Shown: positions 8,050 through 15,854 of the stretch, piece by piece
How the letters are laid out: each line of letters opens with the position of its first letter
How positions within the stretch are numbered: position 1 is the stretch's first letter
Assembly: GCA_910583525.1 (NCBI GenBank)
Contig: CAJTXL010000027.1
Coordinates: 1 to 37,631 of the forward strand
Direction: 5' to 3'
From: an uncultured Muribaculaceae bacterium
Lineage (GTDB): Bacteria; Bacteroidota; Bacteroidia; Bacteroidales; Muribaculaceae
Length of the DNA stretch: 37,631 nt
Position numbers and translations under genes: made by a program
The notes under the pieces: model-generated
What the model saw: the letters and a program-made list of their open reading frames with translations, nothing else
What the model was told of the DNA's origin: nothing
Database searches by the model: none

Positions 8050-9987
8050 CTATAACCTGGAAATACGACGTCCTTGTGCTGTGTTTATAATCAAGGGGAC
8101 GGTCTCTTCGGTAACCACACTCGTGTCAAGACCGAAAGCCGACTGTTCCGATACACCGAAGCGGCGCAACAGCTCATACATCCGCATAAGTCTGTAATCT
8201 CTCGGACGACAAATGCTCGACAACGAAAATATACGTCGGATAATGATAAAACGGAAATCTCCGGCAATTCCCCGAGCGCGCAGTGACGGATATGAACTCG
8301 TAAGGTCGAGCTGTTTCTCTTGCACCAAATCTTCAACAATCTGACGCAGATACACACTCACTTTAGGCGCAACCCGAAATCCGAGCCGCATCGTTACGGC
8401 ATAGATTGTCTGAGGCACGACCATATCCACCGAATATTCGAGCGTATCAGGAAAATCGACATAGTCGACATGTATAAACCAATAATGGTCGGCACGCTTC
8501 GGCTGCTTGTTCACAATAGAATACAGCAACTTGCTTTCTATAAGTCCGGCTTCGGGCGAACGGCTGAAATACACGAGGTTTGAGGCATATTTAGGTATTT
8601 CGCGGTCTTTTTTTATAGCCGGGATAATGTCGGCGCAACGCTCCATAGGCACATATTCGATATATGCCTGCCTTACCTTGGTCGCATTGTACCAAATGAC
8701 CATCACCGCTGCGAGCATTCCGGCAACAAGCACACTGAACCATCCGCCATGGGTAAACTTGAACATGTTGGCAACAAAAAAGATGCCCTCGACAACAATA
8801 AAGAACAAAAAGAACAAAGCGCAAACGTACACCGACGCACCACGGATACGCATCCATACAGTCAAAAGAACCGTCGTCATCAACATTGTCACAGTGATGG
8901 CGAGGCCATAGGCAGCCTCCATGTGCCCCGAATCACGGAAAATCGCCACCGTAAGCAGACAGCCGGCAAATAAAGCCCAATTGACAGCCGGAATATAGAG
9001 ACGCCCTTTCTCAACCGACGGATATTTTATTTTGAGCTTAGGCCAAAAACCGAGATTGATAGCTTCTGAAAAAATGGTGAATGAACCGCTCAGAAGAGCC
9101 TGGCTCGCTATGATAGCCGCACCGGTCGACATTACGACACCGGGCACGAGCCATCCTTCAGGCATAAGCGCATAAAACGGATTTATCCGGCTTCCTGAAG
9201 GCATGCCATGCGAAATCAGCCACGCCCCCTGCCCAAGGTAGTTCAAAATCAGCATAAGCTTTACGAACAGCCAACTCACCTCTATGTTCTTACGGCCGCA
9301 ATGTCCCAAATCGGAATAAAGAGCCTCGGCCCCTGTGGTGCACAGGAATACAGCACCAAGTATAAGGAACCATGACGGAGACGAAAACAAGAGCTTAAAA
9401 GCATACCAAGGGTTGAACGCTTTTAAAATCGCCGGACATGACGGCAACCAGCATGCACCGAGTACACCGAGCATAAGGAACCACACAAGCATGAACGGAC
9501 CGAAAAAGCGCCCTATCGCACCCGTCCCGGCCTGTTGCATGACGAATATAAGCGCTATTATGGCAAATACCAAGGGAAGAACCGGTATTGAAGCCGAAAT
9601 TTCGCCGAGGCCTTCGACTGCCGATGTAACCGTAATTGCCGGAGTTATTACACCGTCGGCAATCAATGCCGCCGCTCCGACTGCAGCCACTATATAAAGA
9701 CTTCTGCGCGGCAGTTTGCGCAGAAGCGCGAACAGAGCCAGTATTCCGCCCTCTCCCTTATTGTCGGCCCTGAGCGCCAGAAGGACGTACTTCAACGTAG
9801 TCTGCAAAGTAAGCGTCCATATAACACACGAAACCGCACCTATTATATAATCGGCGTTATAGGTGGGTTCGACAGCTACAATGGCCTTCATGACATAGAG
9901 CGGCGATGTTCCGATATCTCCGAACACTATGCCCATAGTCACAATCAGGCCTACAAGAGTGAGCCGTGAAAGCCTTGTCTTTTCCAT
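8050..9987 (-). CDS. kup: Kup-type potassium uptake protein
   Basis: A 645-residue inner-membrane potassium transporter of the KUP/HAK/KT family, which is thought to co-transport K+ with protons. The family signature GDIGTSPLY is at residues 23-31, followed by about 12 hydrophobic segments through residue 450 and a soluble C-terminal domain. The start MEKTRLSRLTLVG (9987) fits the family best; an in-frame ATG at 10008 would add seven residues. It follows the LuxR-type regulator gene on the same strand by about 90 bases, and a seven-codon upstream reading frame (10002-10025) overlaps the alternative start. Its 3' end abuts repeat copy 1, and no separate terminator was seen. Confidence 0.93.
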   Translation of the reverse strand: MEKTRLSRLTLVGLIVTMGIVFGDIGTSPLYVMKAIVAVEPTYNADYIIGAVSCVIWTLTLQTTLKYVLLALRADNKGEGGILALFALLRKLPRRSLYIVAAVGAAALIADGVITPAITVTSAVEGLGEISASIPVLPLVFAIIALIFVMQQAGTGAIGRFFGPFMLVWFLMLGVLGACWLPSCPAILKAFNPWYAFKLLFSSPSWFLILGAVFLCTTGAEALYSDLGHCGRKNIEVSWLFVKLMLILNYLGQGAWLISHGMPSGSRINPFYALMPEGWLVPGVVMSTGAAIIASQALLSGSFTIFSEAINLGFWPKLKIKYPSVEKGRLYIPAVNWALFAGCLLTVAIFRDSGHMEAAYGLAITVTMLMTTVLLTVWMRIRGASVYVCALFFLFFIVVEGIFFVANMFKFTHGGWFSVLVAGMLAAVMVIWYNATKVRQAYIEYVPMERCADIIPAIKKDREIPKYASNLVYFSRSPEAGLIESKLLYSIVNKQPKRADHYWFIHVDYVDFPDTLEYSVDMVVPQTIYAVTMRLGFRVAPKVSVYLRQIVEDLVQEKQLDLTSSYPSLRARGIAGDFRFIIIRRIFSLSSICRPRDYRLMRMYELLRRFGVSEQSAFGLDTSVVTEETVPLIINTAQGRRISRL

Positions 9988-10001
9988 ATGTGATGAATTC
10001 G

Positions 10002-10025
10002 TTACCATACAATGGCAACAAACAT
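10002..10025 (-). CDS. Possible 7-codon upstream reading frame before kup
   Basis: On the minus strand ATG-TTT-GTT-GCC-ATT-GTA-TGG-TAA (MFVAIVW) is preceded at three bases by AAGGAG. Its end overlaps the alternative kup ATG at 10008. Strong Shine-Dalgarno sites are uncommon in Bacteroidota, so this could be a coupling leader peptide for kup, but a frame this short can be chance. Confidence 0.25.
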   Translation of the reverse strand: MFVAIVW

Positions 10026-10074
10026 CCGCTCCTTTTTGTTGGCTTACGACAGGCTGCCGCCACAAATGAGGCCG

Positions 10075-10830
10075 TCAAATAAGTCTCAAATCTTTAGCGA
10101 CACGGCATGCTTCTATAGAGTTCTTTACTTGTAATTTAGCCAAAATGCACTGACGATGCCTGCTCACGGTGTTTATGCTGATATTCAAGCTATCGGCAAT
10201 GCCTTTGCTCGTAAAGCCTTTGTCTATAAGACCCAACACCTGCTTCTCTCTGACAGACAGTATCGTTCCGTTATCTTGTCGTTCCAACTCGGTCATTTGA
10301 CCATTGGCAGAGTTTACTATCAAATATTTAGCCGGCATATCGAATACCAAGGGGCTATAGAGGCATAGAGCCAACCATAAAGCATCATTCGTAGGAGACG
10401 GAATATAGAAAATACGATGCAGAGCAGAGATATAAGCGCCATCCCTACTTTTCATACGCAATTTACTCGCCAAATAATAAAATGTCCGTTTCTTTTTTAG
10501 CTGACGCTTTATAAAATAGTAGAAACAAAGCTCCTGCGAATGCTTCCCGACCAAATCGTCAGGATGGATAAGTCGAAAAATTTCTTCCTCCCATATAGAC
10601 GACAGCACGCCTTCTTTCCCCAATGTATCAATTCCCAAGGTCTGCGAAAAACCGCCATAATAAATATAGCTCTTATTATTGCGTAAATCACTCAACACCG
10701 CAATGGCATTTTCCATCTGTGAATAACTGCGTGCCATATCTTTATATCTCGACAGTATTTCGCCATATCTTTCTCCGTCAGTAAAATCCTGAGCACGGAA
10801 TTCCTTGTCAAGCACATCAACAGCTTCCAT
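10075..10830 (-). CDS. PAS-like/LuxR-type HTH transcriptional regulator
   Basis: A 251-residue cytoplasmic regulator. The C-terminal LuxR/FixJ-type DNA-binding domain is clear from residue 191 (LSVREKQVLGLIDKG, then NISINTVSRHRQCILAKL). The N-terminal two thirds looks like a PAS fold (IFRLIHPDDL near residue 90, then KSRDGAYISALHRIF), a type seen in Bacteroidales regulators of unknown ligand. There is no receiver domain with a phosphorylatable Asp and no acyl-homoserine-lactone domain, so quorum sensing should not be assumed. It lies upstream of kup on the same strand and diverges from the DUF1349 gene; regulation of either neighbour is only a guess. Confidence 0.85.
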   Translation of the reverse strand: MEAVDVLDKEFRAQDFTDGERYGEILSRYKDMARSYSQMENAIAVLSDLRNNKSYIYYGGFSQTLGIDTLGKEGVLSSIWEEEIFRLIHPDDLVGKHSQELCFYYFIKRQLKKKRTFYYLASKLRMKSRDGAYISALHRIFYIPSPTNDALWLALCLYSPLVFDMPAKYLIVNSANGQMTELERQDNGTILSVREKQVLGLIDKGFTSKGIADSLNISINTVSRHRQCILAKLQVKNSIEACRVAKDLRLI

Positions 10831-10856
10831 CGGCCTAAAAATGGTTATTTATAATC

Positions 10857-10888
10857 ATTGTATGTTATCGGGCAATAATTTAACTTTG
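10857..10888 (+). promoter_or_regulatory. Promoter of the DUF1349/VOC operon
   Basis: ATTG (10857-10860), 20 bases, then TAACTTTG (10881-10888): a good Bacteroidota promoter with ideal spacing. The expected leader before the start at 10957 is about 60 bases. Confidence 0.6.
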
Positions 10889-10956
10889 CAAAGATAAACA
10901 AATTGCCCCAATCGCAAAAAACAGACACAAATACGACAACAATATATTAGAGAGTG

Positions 10957-11607
10957 ATGATTAGAAAATTATTATTAAGCGGCCTGGTGCTTAGCGCATC
11001 ATTCGCCTCTTTTGCCCAATCGCTGGAAAACATGCAGTGGTTCAACGAACCCGAACAATGGAAAATCAAAGACAATACGCTTACAATGGCGGTGACGCCC
11101 CAAACCGACTATTGGCGCATTTCACACTATGGGTTCACGGTAGACGACGCTCCGTTCCTTTATAGCCTGCGAGGCGGCGAGTTCGAAGTAAAAGTGAAAA
11201 TTTCGGGTGATTACAAAACACGTTTCGACCAATCGGGACTGATGCTTCGAACCGACAATGAAAACTACATCAAAGCCGGCATTGAATTTGTCGACGGAAA
11301 ATACAATCTCAGCACCGTAGTGACACACCACACAAGCGACTGGAGCATAATACCCTTGGAGAAACCGGTGAAATTCATATGGATAAAGGCTGTCCGACGC
11401 CTTGATGCCGTAGAAATCTTCTACTCGTTCGACGACAAAGAATATACTATGATGCGAAACGCATGGCTACAGGACAATCACCCGGTAATGGTCGGCATTA
11501 TGGCGGCATCGCCCGACGGCAACGGCTTCAATGCAAAATTTGAAGACTTCTCAATCAAGCATCTGCCCGATTTGCGCAGACTGAAATGGCTTGAGCAAAA
11601 CAATTGA
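10957..11607 (+). CDS. Secreted DUF1349 (concanavalin-like) protein
   Basis: A 216-residue protein with a signal peptide (MIRKLLLSGLVLSASFASFAQ, cleavage likely after ASFA) and a DUF1349 domain, a beta-sandwich of the concanavalin A-like superfamily. Typical blocks are WRISHYGFTVDDAPFLY, DQSGLMLRTDNENYIKAGIEF and MVGIMAASPDGNGF. The family is often called regulation-of-enolase protein 1, but its function is not firmly known and could be carbohydrate binding. ATG 10957 is preferred over the adjacent GTG at 10954. It is followed after 5 bases by the VOC gene. Confidence 0.82.
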   Translation: MIRKLLLSGLVLSASFASFAQSLENMQWFNEPEQWKIKDNTLTMAVTPQTDYWRISHYGFTVDDAPFLYSLRGGEFEVKVKISGDYKTRFDQSGLMLRTDNENYIKAGIEFVDGKYNLSTVVTHHTSDWSIIPLEKPVKFIWIKAVRRLDAVEIFYSFDDKEYTMMRNAWLQDNHPVMVGIMAASPDGNGFNAKFEDFSIKHLPDLRRLKWLEQNN

Positions 11608-11612
11608 GGGCA

Positions 11613-11999
11613 ATGAAGATAGACCATATCGGCATATGGGCACATGATATCGAACTGCTCCGAGACTTCTACACCAAATATCTGAACATGGAGTGCGGCC
11701 ACAAATACACCAACCCGGCCAAGAACTTCTCCTCTTACTTTCTCTCGTTCGGCCAAGGGGATACTCGCATTGAACTGATGCACATTCCCGAACCTGAAAG
11801 CATATCGGACACGGCGCAACTGAAAGGGCTTGCACACATTGCCGTTGCCGTAGGAAGCCGTGAAAAGGTAAACGCACTCACCGAGCAGTTAAGGAACGAC
11901 GGCTACGCAATATTGGGCGAACCGAGGGTGACGGGCGACGGATATTACGAGAGCGTCGCTGCCGACCCTGAAGGCAACCGCATAGAAATAACAGTGTAA
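11613..11999 (+). CDS. VOC-family (glyoxalase-like) protein
   Basis: A 128-residue single-module vicinal oxygen chelate protein with paired beta-alpha-beta-beta-beta units. The metal-site pattern is visible as H5 (IDHIGIW), E54 (TRIELM), H75 (AHIAVAV) and E125 (NRIEITV), the 2-His-2-Glu set of glyoxalase I. It could be a lactoylglutathione-lyase-like enzyme or another VOC enzyme; the substrate cannot be read from the sequence. ATG 11613 follows GAGGGC; an upstream TTG at 11604 overlaps the previous stop and is less likely. Probably co-transcribed with the DUF1349 gene, ending at a bidirectional terminator. Confidence 0.85.
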   Translation: MKIDHIGIWAHDIELLRDFYTKYLNMECGHKYTNPAKNFSSYFLSFGQGDTRIELMHIPEPESISDTAQLKGLAHIAVAVGSREKVNALTEQLRNDGYAILGEPRVTGDGYYESVAADPEGNRIEITV

Positions 12000-12022
12000 G
12001 AACAACACTACTACGACAACAA

Positions 12023-12057
12023 AAAAATCCCGGTCAAGCATGCTTGCCGGGATTTTT
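12023..12057. terminator. Bidirectional terminator between the VOC gene and tig
   Basis: AAAAATCCCGG (12023-12033) pairs with CCGGGATTTTT (12047-12057), with an inner CAAGC/GCTTG palindrome. The A- and T-tracts make it a Rho-independent terminator in both directions, serving the convergent VOC and trigger factor genes. Confidence 0.9.
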
Positions 12058-12071
12058 GTTGTCGGTTCTTA

Positions 12072-13478
12072 TTATTCTGCCGGGGTTTCTTCGGCGGCTA
12101 CCTGTTCGCCGGTGGCGTTGTTCAGTGTAGCGACAAGAGCGCGGAACTCTTCGAGCGAAACCGTCTTTTCGTCGAGTTTGACGATGTTGTGGATTGCATG
12201 GAACAAGTTTCCGTTGAATGCCATGTGCACAAGCTGGCGGCGCTGTTTTTCGTCTTTGAGCATGTTGTCGACGAAGTAGTCGAGCATCTGGTCGGCCATG
12301 TGGCTCATGCCGTATTGCTGAAGCTGCTCCATGCCATAGCTACGGGCGGCAGCCTTGACATCTTCTTCGGTGACTTTCACACCGAGCTGTTCGGCGACTT
12401 TGTTCTCGATTATTTCCCACTTGATGGCAGGGATGTTGCGTTCTACCACACCGTCGATGTCTTCTTCTTTGATTTCGCTGTTGGTGCGGAGCATGAACTT
12501 ACGCAGGAACGATACGGGGAGAGCCATGCCTGCACCGTAGGTATCCATGAGATAGTCTTCTGCCTGACGGGTGAAGAGCTGATTGCTGTTGGGCTGTAGC
12601 GCACGGGCTATCATATCGGCGACGGCCTTGCGGTACTCTTCTTCGTTGTGGACTTTGTCAGCCCCGAACACTTTGTCGTAGTATTCCTGGCCAAGTTCTG
12701 CCGGACGATTGACAATATATTCGGTGATGGTGATTTCGAAATTGCCACGGGCTTTCTCGATGTCGGCGCGGTCGATGTGGAGCATCGAAGCCACTTCGGC
12801 CTCGTTGCCGTCGCAGGTGTCGAAGGGGTTGAACACGACCTTATCGCCTACTTTTGTGCCTTCGAACTTCTTGGCTTCGGTCTCCGATTTGAAGAGGAAC
12901 GGAGCGAGGATGCCGTCGGTCACCTGGATTGCGTCGTCGCCTTCTTTGATGGTACCGTCTTCGTTGAGCTGCATGATAGAGCCTTTTACGAGAGCGCGCT
13001 CGGCATATTCCTGTGCCGGCACCTGCTCTCCGGCCTGCTGGCGCATGTTCTTGTCCTGTTCATCAATCATCTGGTCGGTGACTGCGATGTTATAGAACGG
13101 CAGAGTGGCGTTTGCAAGGTCGAGTTTAAGCTCGGGAGCGAGACCGATTTCGTAGCGGAACGTATAGTCTTTTGTGTTGAGGTCTATTTCTTCATCCTGT
13201 GCCGGGATGGGCTGACCGAGGATGTCGAGTTTGTTGTCTTCGATATATTTAAGACAAGCGTCAGCCGATACTTCGTTTAGAACATGAGCCTTAACTTCAT
13301 TGCCGAAACGCTTGCGGAGCTGGTTCATATCGATATGCCCTTTGCGGAAACCCGGGATTTGGCGTTTTTGGCCGATTTCCTTGAGTTCTTTTTTCACGCG
13401 GTCGGCATAATCGGCTTCTTCGATTTTCACGACGACGAAGCCTTCAAGCTCGCCCGTCTTTTCGAGTGTTACGTCCAT
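12072..13478 (-). CDS. tig: Trigger factor chaperone
   Basis: A 468-residue ribosome-associated chaperone that binds nascent chains at the exit tunnel. The ribosome-docking signature appears as GFRKGH (43-48), followed by MNQLRKRFG and NEVSADACLKYI. The middle region, where E. coli trigger factor carries an FKBP-type isomerase domain, is divergent here, as in other Bacteroidota, so isomerase activity is doubtful. The helical C-terminal arm region runs from about residue 270. It has its own promoter and shares the bidirectional terminator downstream. Confidence 0.93.
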   Translation of the reverse strand: MDVTLEKTGELEGFVVVKIEEADYADRVKKELKEIGQKRQIPGFRKGHIDMNQLRKRFGNEVKAHVLNEVSADACLKYIEDNKLDILGQPIPAQDEEIDLNTKDYTFRYEIGLAPELKLDLANATLPFYNIAVTDQMIDEQDKNMRQQAGEQVPAQEYAERALVKGSIMQLNEDGTIKEGDDAIQVTDGILAPFLFKSETEAKKFEGTKVGDKVVFNPFDTCDGNEAEVASMLHIDRADIEKARGNFEITITEYIVNRPAELGQEYYDKVFGADKVHNEEEYRKAVADMIARALQPNSNQLFTRQAEDYLMDTYGAGMALPVSFLRKFMLRTNSEIKEEDIDGVVERNIPAIKWEIIENKVAEQLGVKVTEEDVKAAARSYGMEQLQQYGMSHMADQMLDYFVDNMLKDEKQRRQLVHMAFNGNLFHAIHNIVKLDEKTVSLEEFRALVATLNNATGEQVAAEETPAE

Positions 13479-13552
13479 TATGTGTGTCTATTTCTTATGT
13501 TAGATAAATATCTTTTTCAGCCGGCAGCGGCGGTCGCGCCGTTACCGAAGTG

Positions 13553-13584
13553 CAAAATTAACACTTAAAATTGTATAAATCAAC
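13553..13584 (-). promoter_or_regulatory. Promoter of tig
   Basis: On the minus strand GTTG (13584-13581), 20 bases, then TAATTTTG (13560-13553). Repeat copy 2 ends only five bases upstream of the -33 element, so the insertion sits right at the promoter edge without interrupting it. Confidence 0.65.
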
Positions 13585-13589
13585 TTTTA

Positions 13590-13920
13590 GAGGGTGTTTA
13601 ATAATATCTGTTAAGCGACAGGCCGAAAAGTTTGAGATGGATTGTATTCTGCGATGATGGAGCATAACGTGCTATGCGACTGAAAAGCAGGACACAAGAC
13701 ACTCAAAATTTTCGGAGACGTTACATTCATTCTTTTCGAGTTATACATATTTTAATACTTTAAATGAGTGCTTTTAACATTACCTCAGTCTTGGTGTCTT
13801 TTTGTCAACTTGCGCATTGCTCATCGGTCGCATGGGAACCGCCATGCTCCCTCTTCACAATGCGCAATTTAAGCAAAAATACACCAACCTGTCGTTTAAC
13901 ATATATTATTAAGCACCCTC
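13590..13920 (-). repeat. Structured 331-bp repeat element, copy 2 (MITE-like)
   Basis: This fills most of the gap between purF and tig and is the inverted counterpart of the element at 7713-8044. Terminal inverted repeats are 13590-13622 and 13888-13920 (starting GAGGGTG, ending GACAGG). Hairpin B is 13623-13715, the spacer 13716-13790 and hairpin A 13791-13887; hairpins and termini are the same lengths as in copy 1 (93, 97 and 33 bases). TTA flanks both ends. The spacer is the least conserved part. There is no coding sequence. The strand is given relative to copy 1. Confidence 0.85.
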
Positions 13921-13958
13921 TTAGAACACTTTTGTAGCCAAAAAAGTTGTTAACACGT

Positions 13959-15845
13959 TCATTTGAGATTTGCGCGGCAACGGCGGTAGTAGTCGACAAA
14001 AGCGAGGTTTACCATACGTATTCCGCCGGGTGTGGGATAGTTTCCCGAGAAATACCAGTCGCCGGGGCATGTAGGCACTGCATCGTGCAGTCCGTCAAGG
14101 CTTTGGAAAAGAATGTCGACCGACGCCTTTATTTCAGGGGGCGTGAGCATCTGAGCCATGCGCTGCGAAACTTCCTCGTCGGACAGAAGGCCATACAGCT
14201 TCTTTACGACATTTACCTGCTGTTCATCGGGCAGTTCGATGTTGCGAAGGGCTTCTTCGTACACCTCGTCGATTACATGCTCCAAGCCGCGCGTCTCAAG
14301 CAGCGAAATCATGGCCCTGAAAGCGGCGAGTTCGTCAAGATGCGGCATATCGATGCCGTAATAGTCGGGGTAGCGCACTTGTGGCGACGATGAAACGACA
14401 ATTATCCGTTTCGGTCGCAGACGGTCGAGAATACGGAGGATAGACTGGCGTAGAGTGGTTCCGCGCACAATGCTGTCGTCAATCACCACAAGAGTGTCGT
14501 CGCCGGAGTTGATGCACCCGTAAGTGGTGTCATAGACATGTGTGGCAAGGTCGTTGCGCGAAGTTCCTTCGGCAATGAATGTGCGGAGTTTGATGTCCTT
14601 TATGGCGATTTTCTCGTTGCGTATTTTGCGACGCAGTATCTCGTCGAGAGCCTCGTCGGTAAGGCGGTTTTCAGCAGCCAGACGCGAAATTTCGGCCTTG
14701 CGGTTGCTGTCGAGCCTATGCGTCAAGGCATCCATCATGCCCATAAAGGCGACTTCGGCCGTATTGGGGATGAAAGAGAACACGGTGGTGTCGAAACGGT
14801 CGTCTATCATCCGGCAAAGCTCGGGCACGATATTGGCACCGAGTTTTTTACGCTCGCGGTAGATGTCGGCGTCGCTGCCGCGCGAAAAGTAAACGCGCTC
14901 AAACGAGCACCGTTGATTGATGCCCTCGGGAAGGATGCGGCGAATTTCTACGTTTCCGGCCTGCCCGATGAGCATGGCACAGCCCGGCTGCAGCTCTTTC
15001 ACCTTGTCGATAGACACATTGAAGACAGTCTGAATGACCGGGCGCTCCGATGCGAGCACAGCAACCTCGTCGTCGCAATAGTAGAATGCCGGACGTATGC
15101 CGTGGGGGTCGCGCAACGCAAACGACGAGCCTGAGCCGGTGACGCCGCAGATGGTGTAACCGCCGTCCCATATCGGCGCCGCACTCTCGAGCACATTGCC
15201 CAAATCGATTTCGGCCTCGATTTTACGTGCAAGCATGGGGTCGCGCAGAGAGTCGCGGTATTCGCGGTAGAGACGGTGGTTTTCTTTGTCGAGGGCATTA
15301 CCTATCTGCTCAAGCAGAAGCACGGTGTCGCTGTAGAGGCGCGGATGCTGGCCCGTTGCAACGATGCTGTCGTAGATTTTGCCAACATTTGTCATGTTGA
15401 AATTTCCACAAAGCATCAGCGCACGCGAGCGCCAGTTGTTGCGGCGCAGGAACGGATGTGTGTATTCCATGCCGCTACGGCCGGTGGTACTGTAGCGCAG
15501 ATGGCCCATATACACCTGACCGATGAACGGAGCAAAGGCATCGACCTCGCTCGGCGGCAGCTCGTTGAGCATTGGCGGCAGCTTGCGGCCTACCGTTGCA
15601 AAAATCTCATCGATGGCACCGGTGCCAAGCGCACGTTCACGATAGACGTAATCGTGGCCCGGAGGGGTATTGAGTTTTACTACGCCTATGCCAGCGGCCT
15701 CCTGCCCGCGGTTGTGCTGTTTCTCCATAAGGAGGTACAGGCGGTCGAGGGCATAGGTATAGCTTCCATAGCGCACTTTATAGTACTCCAACGGTTTAAG
15801 CAGGCGAATCATCGCCACACCGCATTCGTGCTTGAGTTGTTCCAT
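13959..15845 (-). CDS. purF: Amidophosphoribosyltransferase-like protein, long Bacteroidota form
   Basis: A 628-residue class II glutamine amidotransferase fused to a phosphoribosyltransferase; canonical PurF (about 470-500 residues) makes phosphoribosylamine from PRPP and glutamine. Cys8 in HECGVAM would be the N-terminal nucleophile after propeptide removal, and HLRYSTTG and SDTVLLLEQ match the glutaminase site. The PRPP loop VVIDDSIVRGTT is canonical. The usual oxyanion motif NGNLTN reads NFNMTN, with Phe in place of Gly. It also has insertions and a C-terminal tail absent from ordinary PurF. The gene lies 9 bases downstream of glnN, so it is probably co-transcribed with it. It could be a paralogue with a separate role; the symbol is tentative. 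Confidence 0.78.
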   Translation of the reverse strand: MEQLKHECGVAMIRLLKPLEYYKVRYGSYTYALDRLYLLMEKQHNRGQEAAGIGVVKLNTPPGHDYVYRERALGTGAIDEIFATVGRKLPPMLNELPPSEVDAFAPFIGQVYMGHLRYSTTGRSGMEYTHPFLRRNNWRSRALMLCGNFNMTNVGKIYDSIVATGQHPRLYSDTVLLLEQIGNALDKENHRLYREYRDSLRDPMLARKIEAEIDLGNVLESAAPIWDGGYTICGVTGSGSSFALRDPHGIRPAFYYCDDEVAVLASERPVIQTVFNVSIDKVKELQPGCAMLIGQAGNVEIRRILPEGINQRCSFERVYFSRGSDADIYRERKKLGANIVPELCRMIDDRFDTTVFSFIPNTAEVAFMGMMDALTHRLDSNRKAEISRLAAENRLTDEALDEILRRKIRNEKIAIKDIKLRTFIAEGTSRNDLATHVYDTTYGCINSGDDTLVVIDDSIVRGTTLRQSILRILDRLRPKRIIVVSSSPQVRYPDYYGIDMPHLDELAAFRAMISLLETRGLEHVIDEVYEEALRNIELPDEQQVNVVKKLYGLLSDEEVSQRMAQMLTPPEIKASVDILFQSLDGLHDAVPTCPGDWYFSGNYPTPGGIRMVNLAFVDYYRRCRANLK

Positions 15846-15854
15846 CAAAAAAAC

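Noticed and set aside
10075..10830. Quorum-sensing LuxR receptor
   Set aside because: Only the DNA-binding domain is LuxR-type; the N-terminus looks PAS-like and no autoinducer-binding domain or synthase is present.
7713..13920. Invertible promoter or phase-variable DNA flanked by the two inverted repeats
   Set aside because: The copies are inverted, so inversion of the 5.5 kb between them is possible in principle, but their divergence in sequence, transposon-like flanks and the housekeeping genes between them give no sign of programmed inversion.
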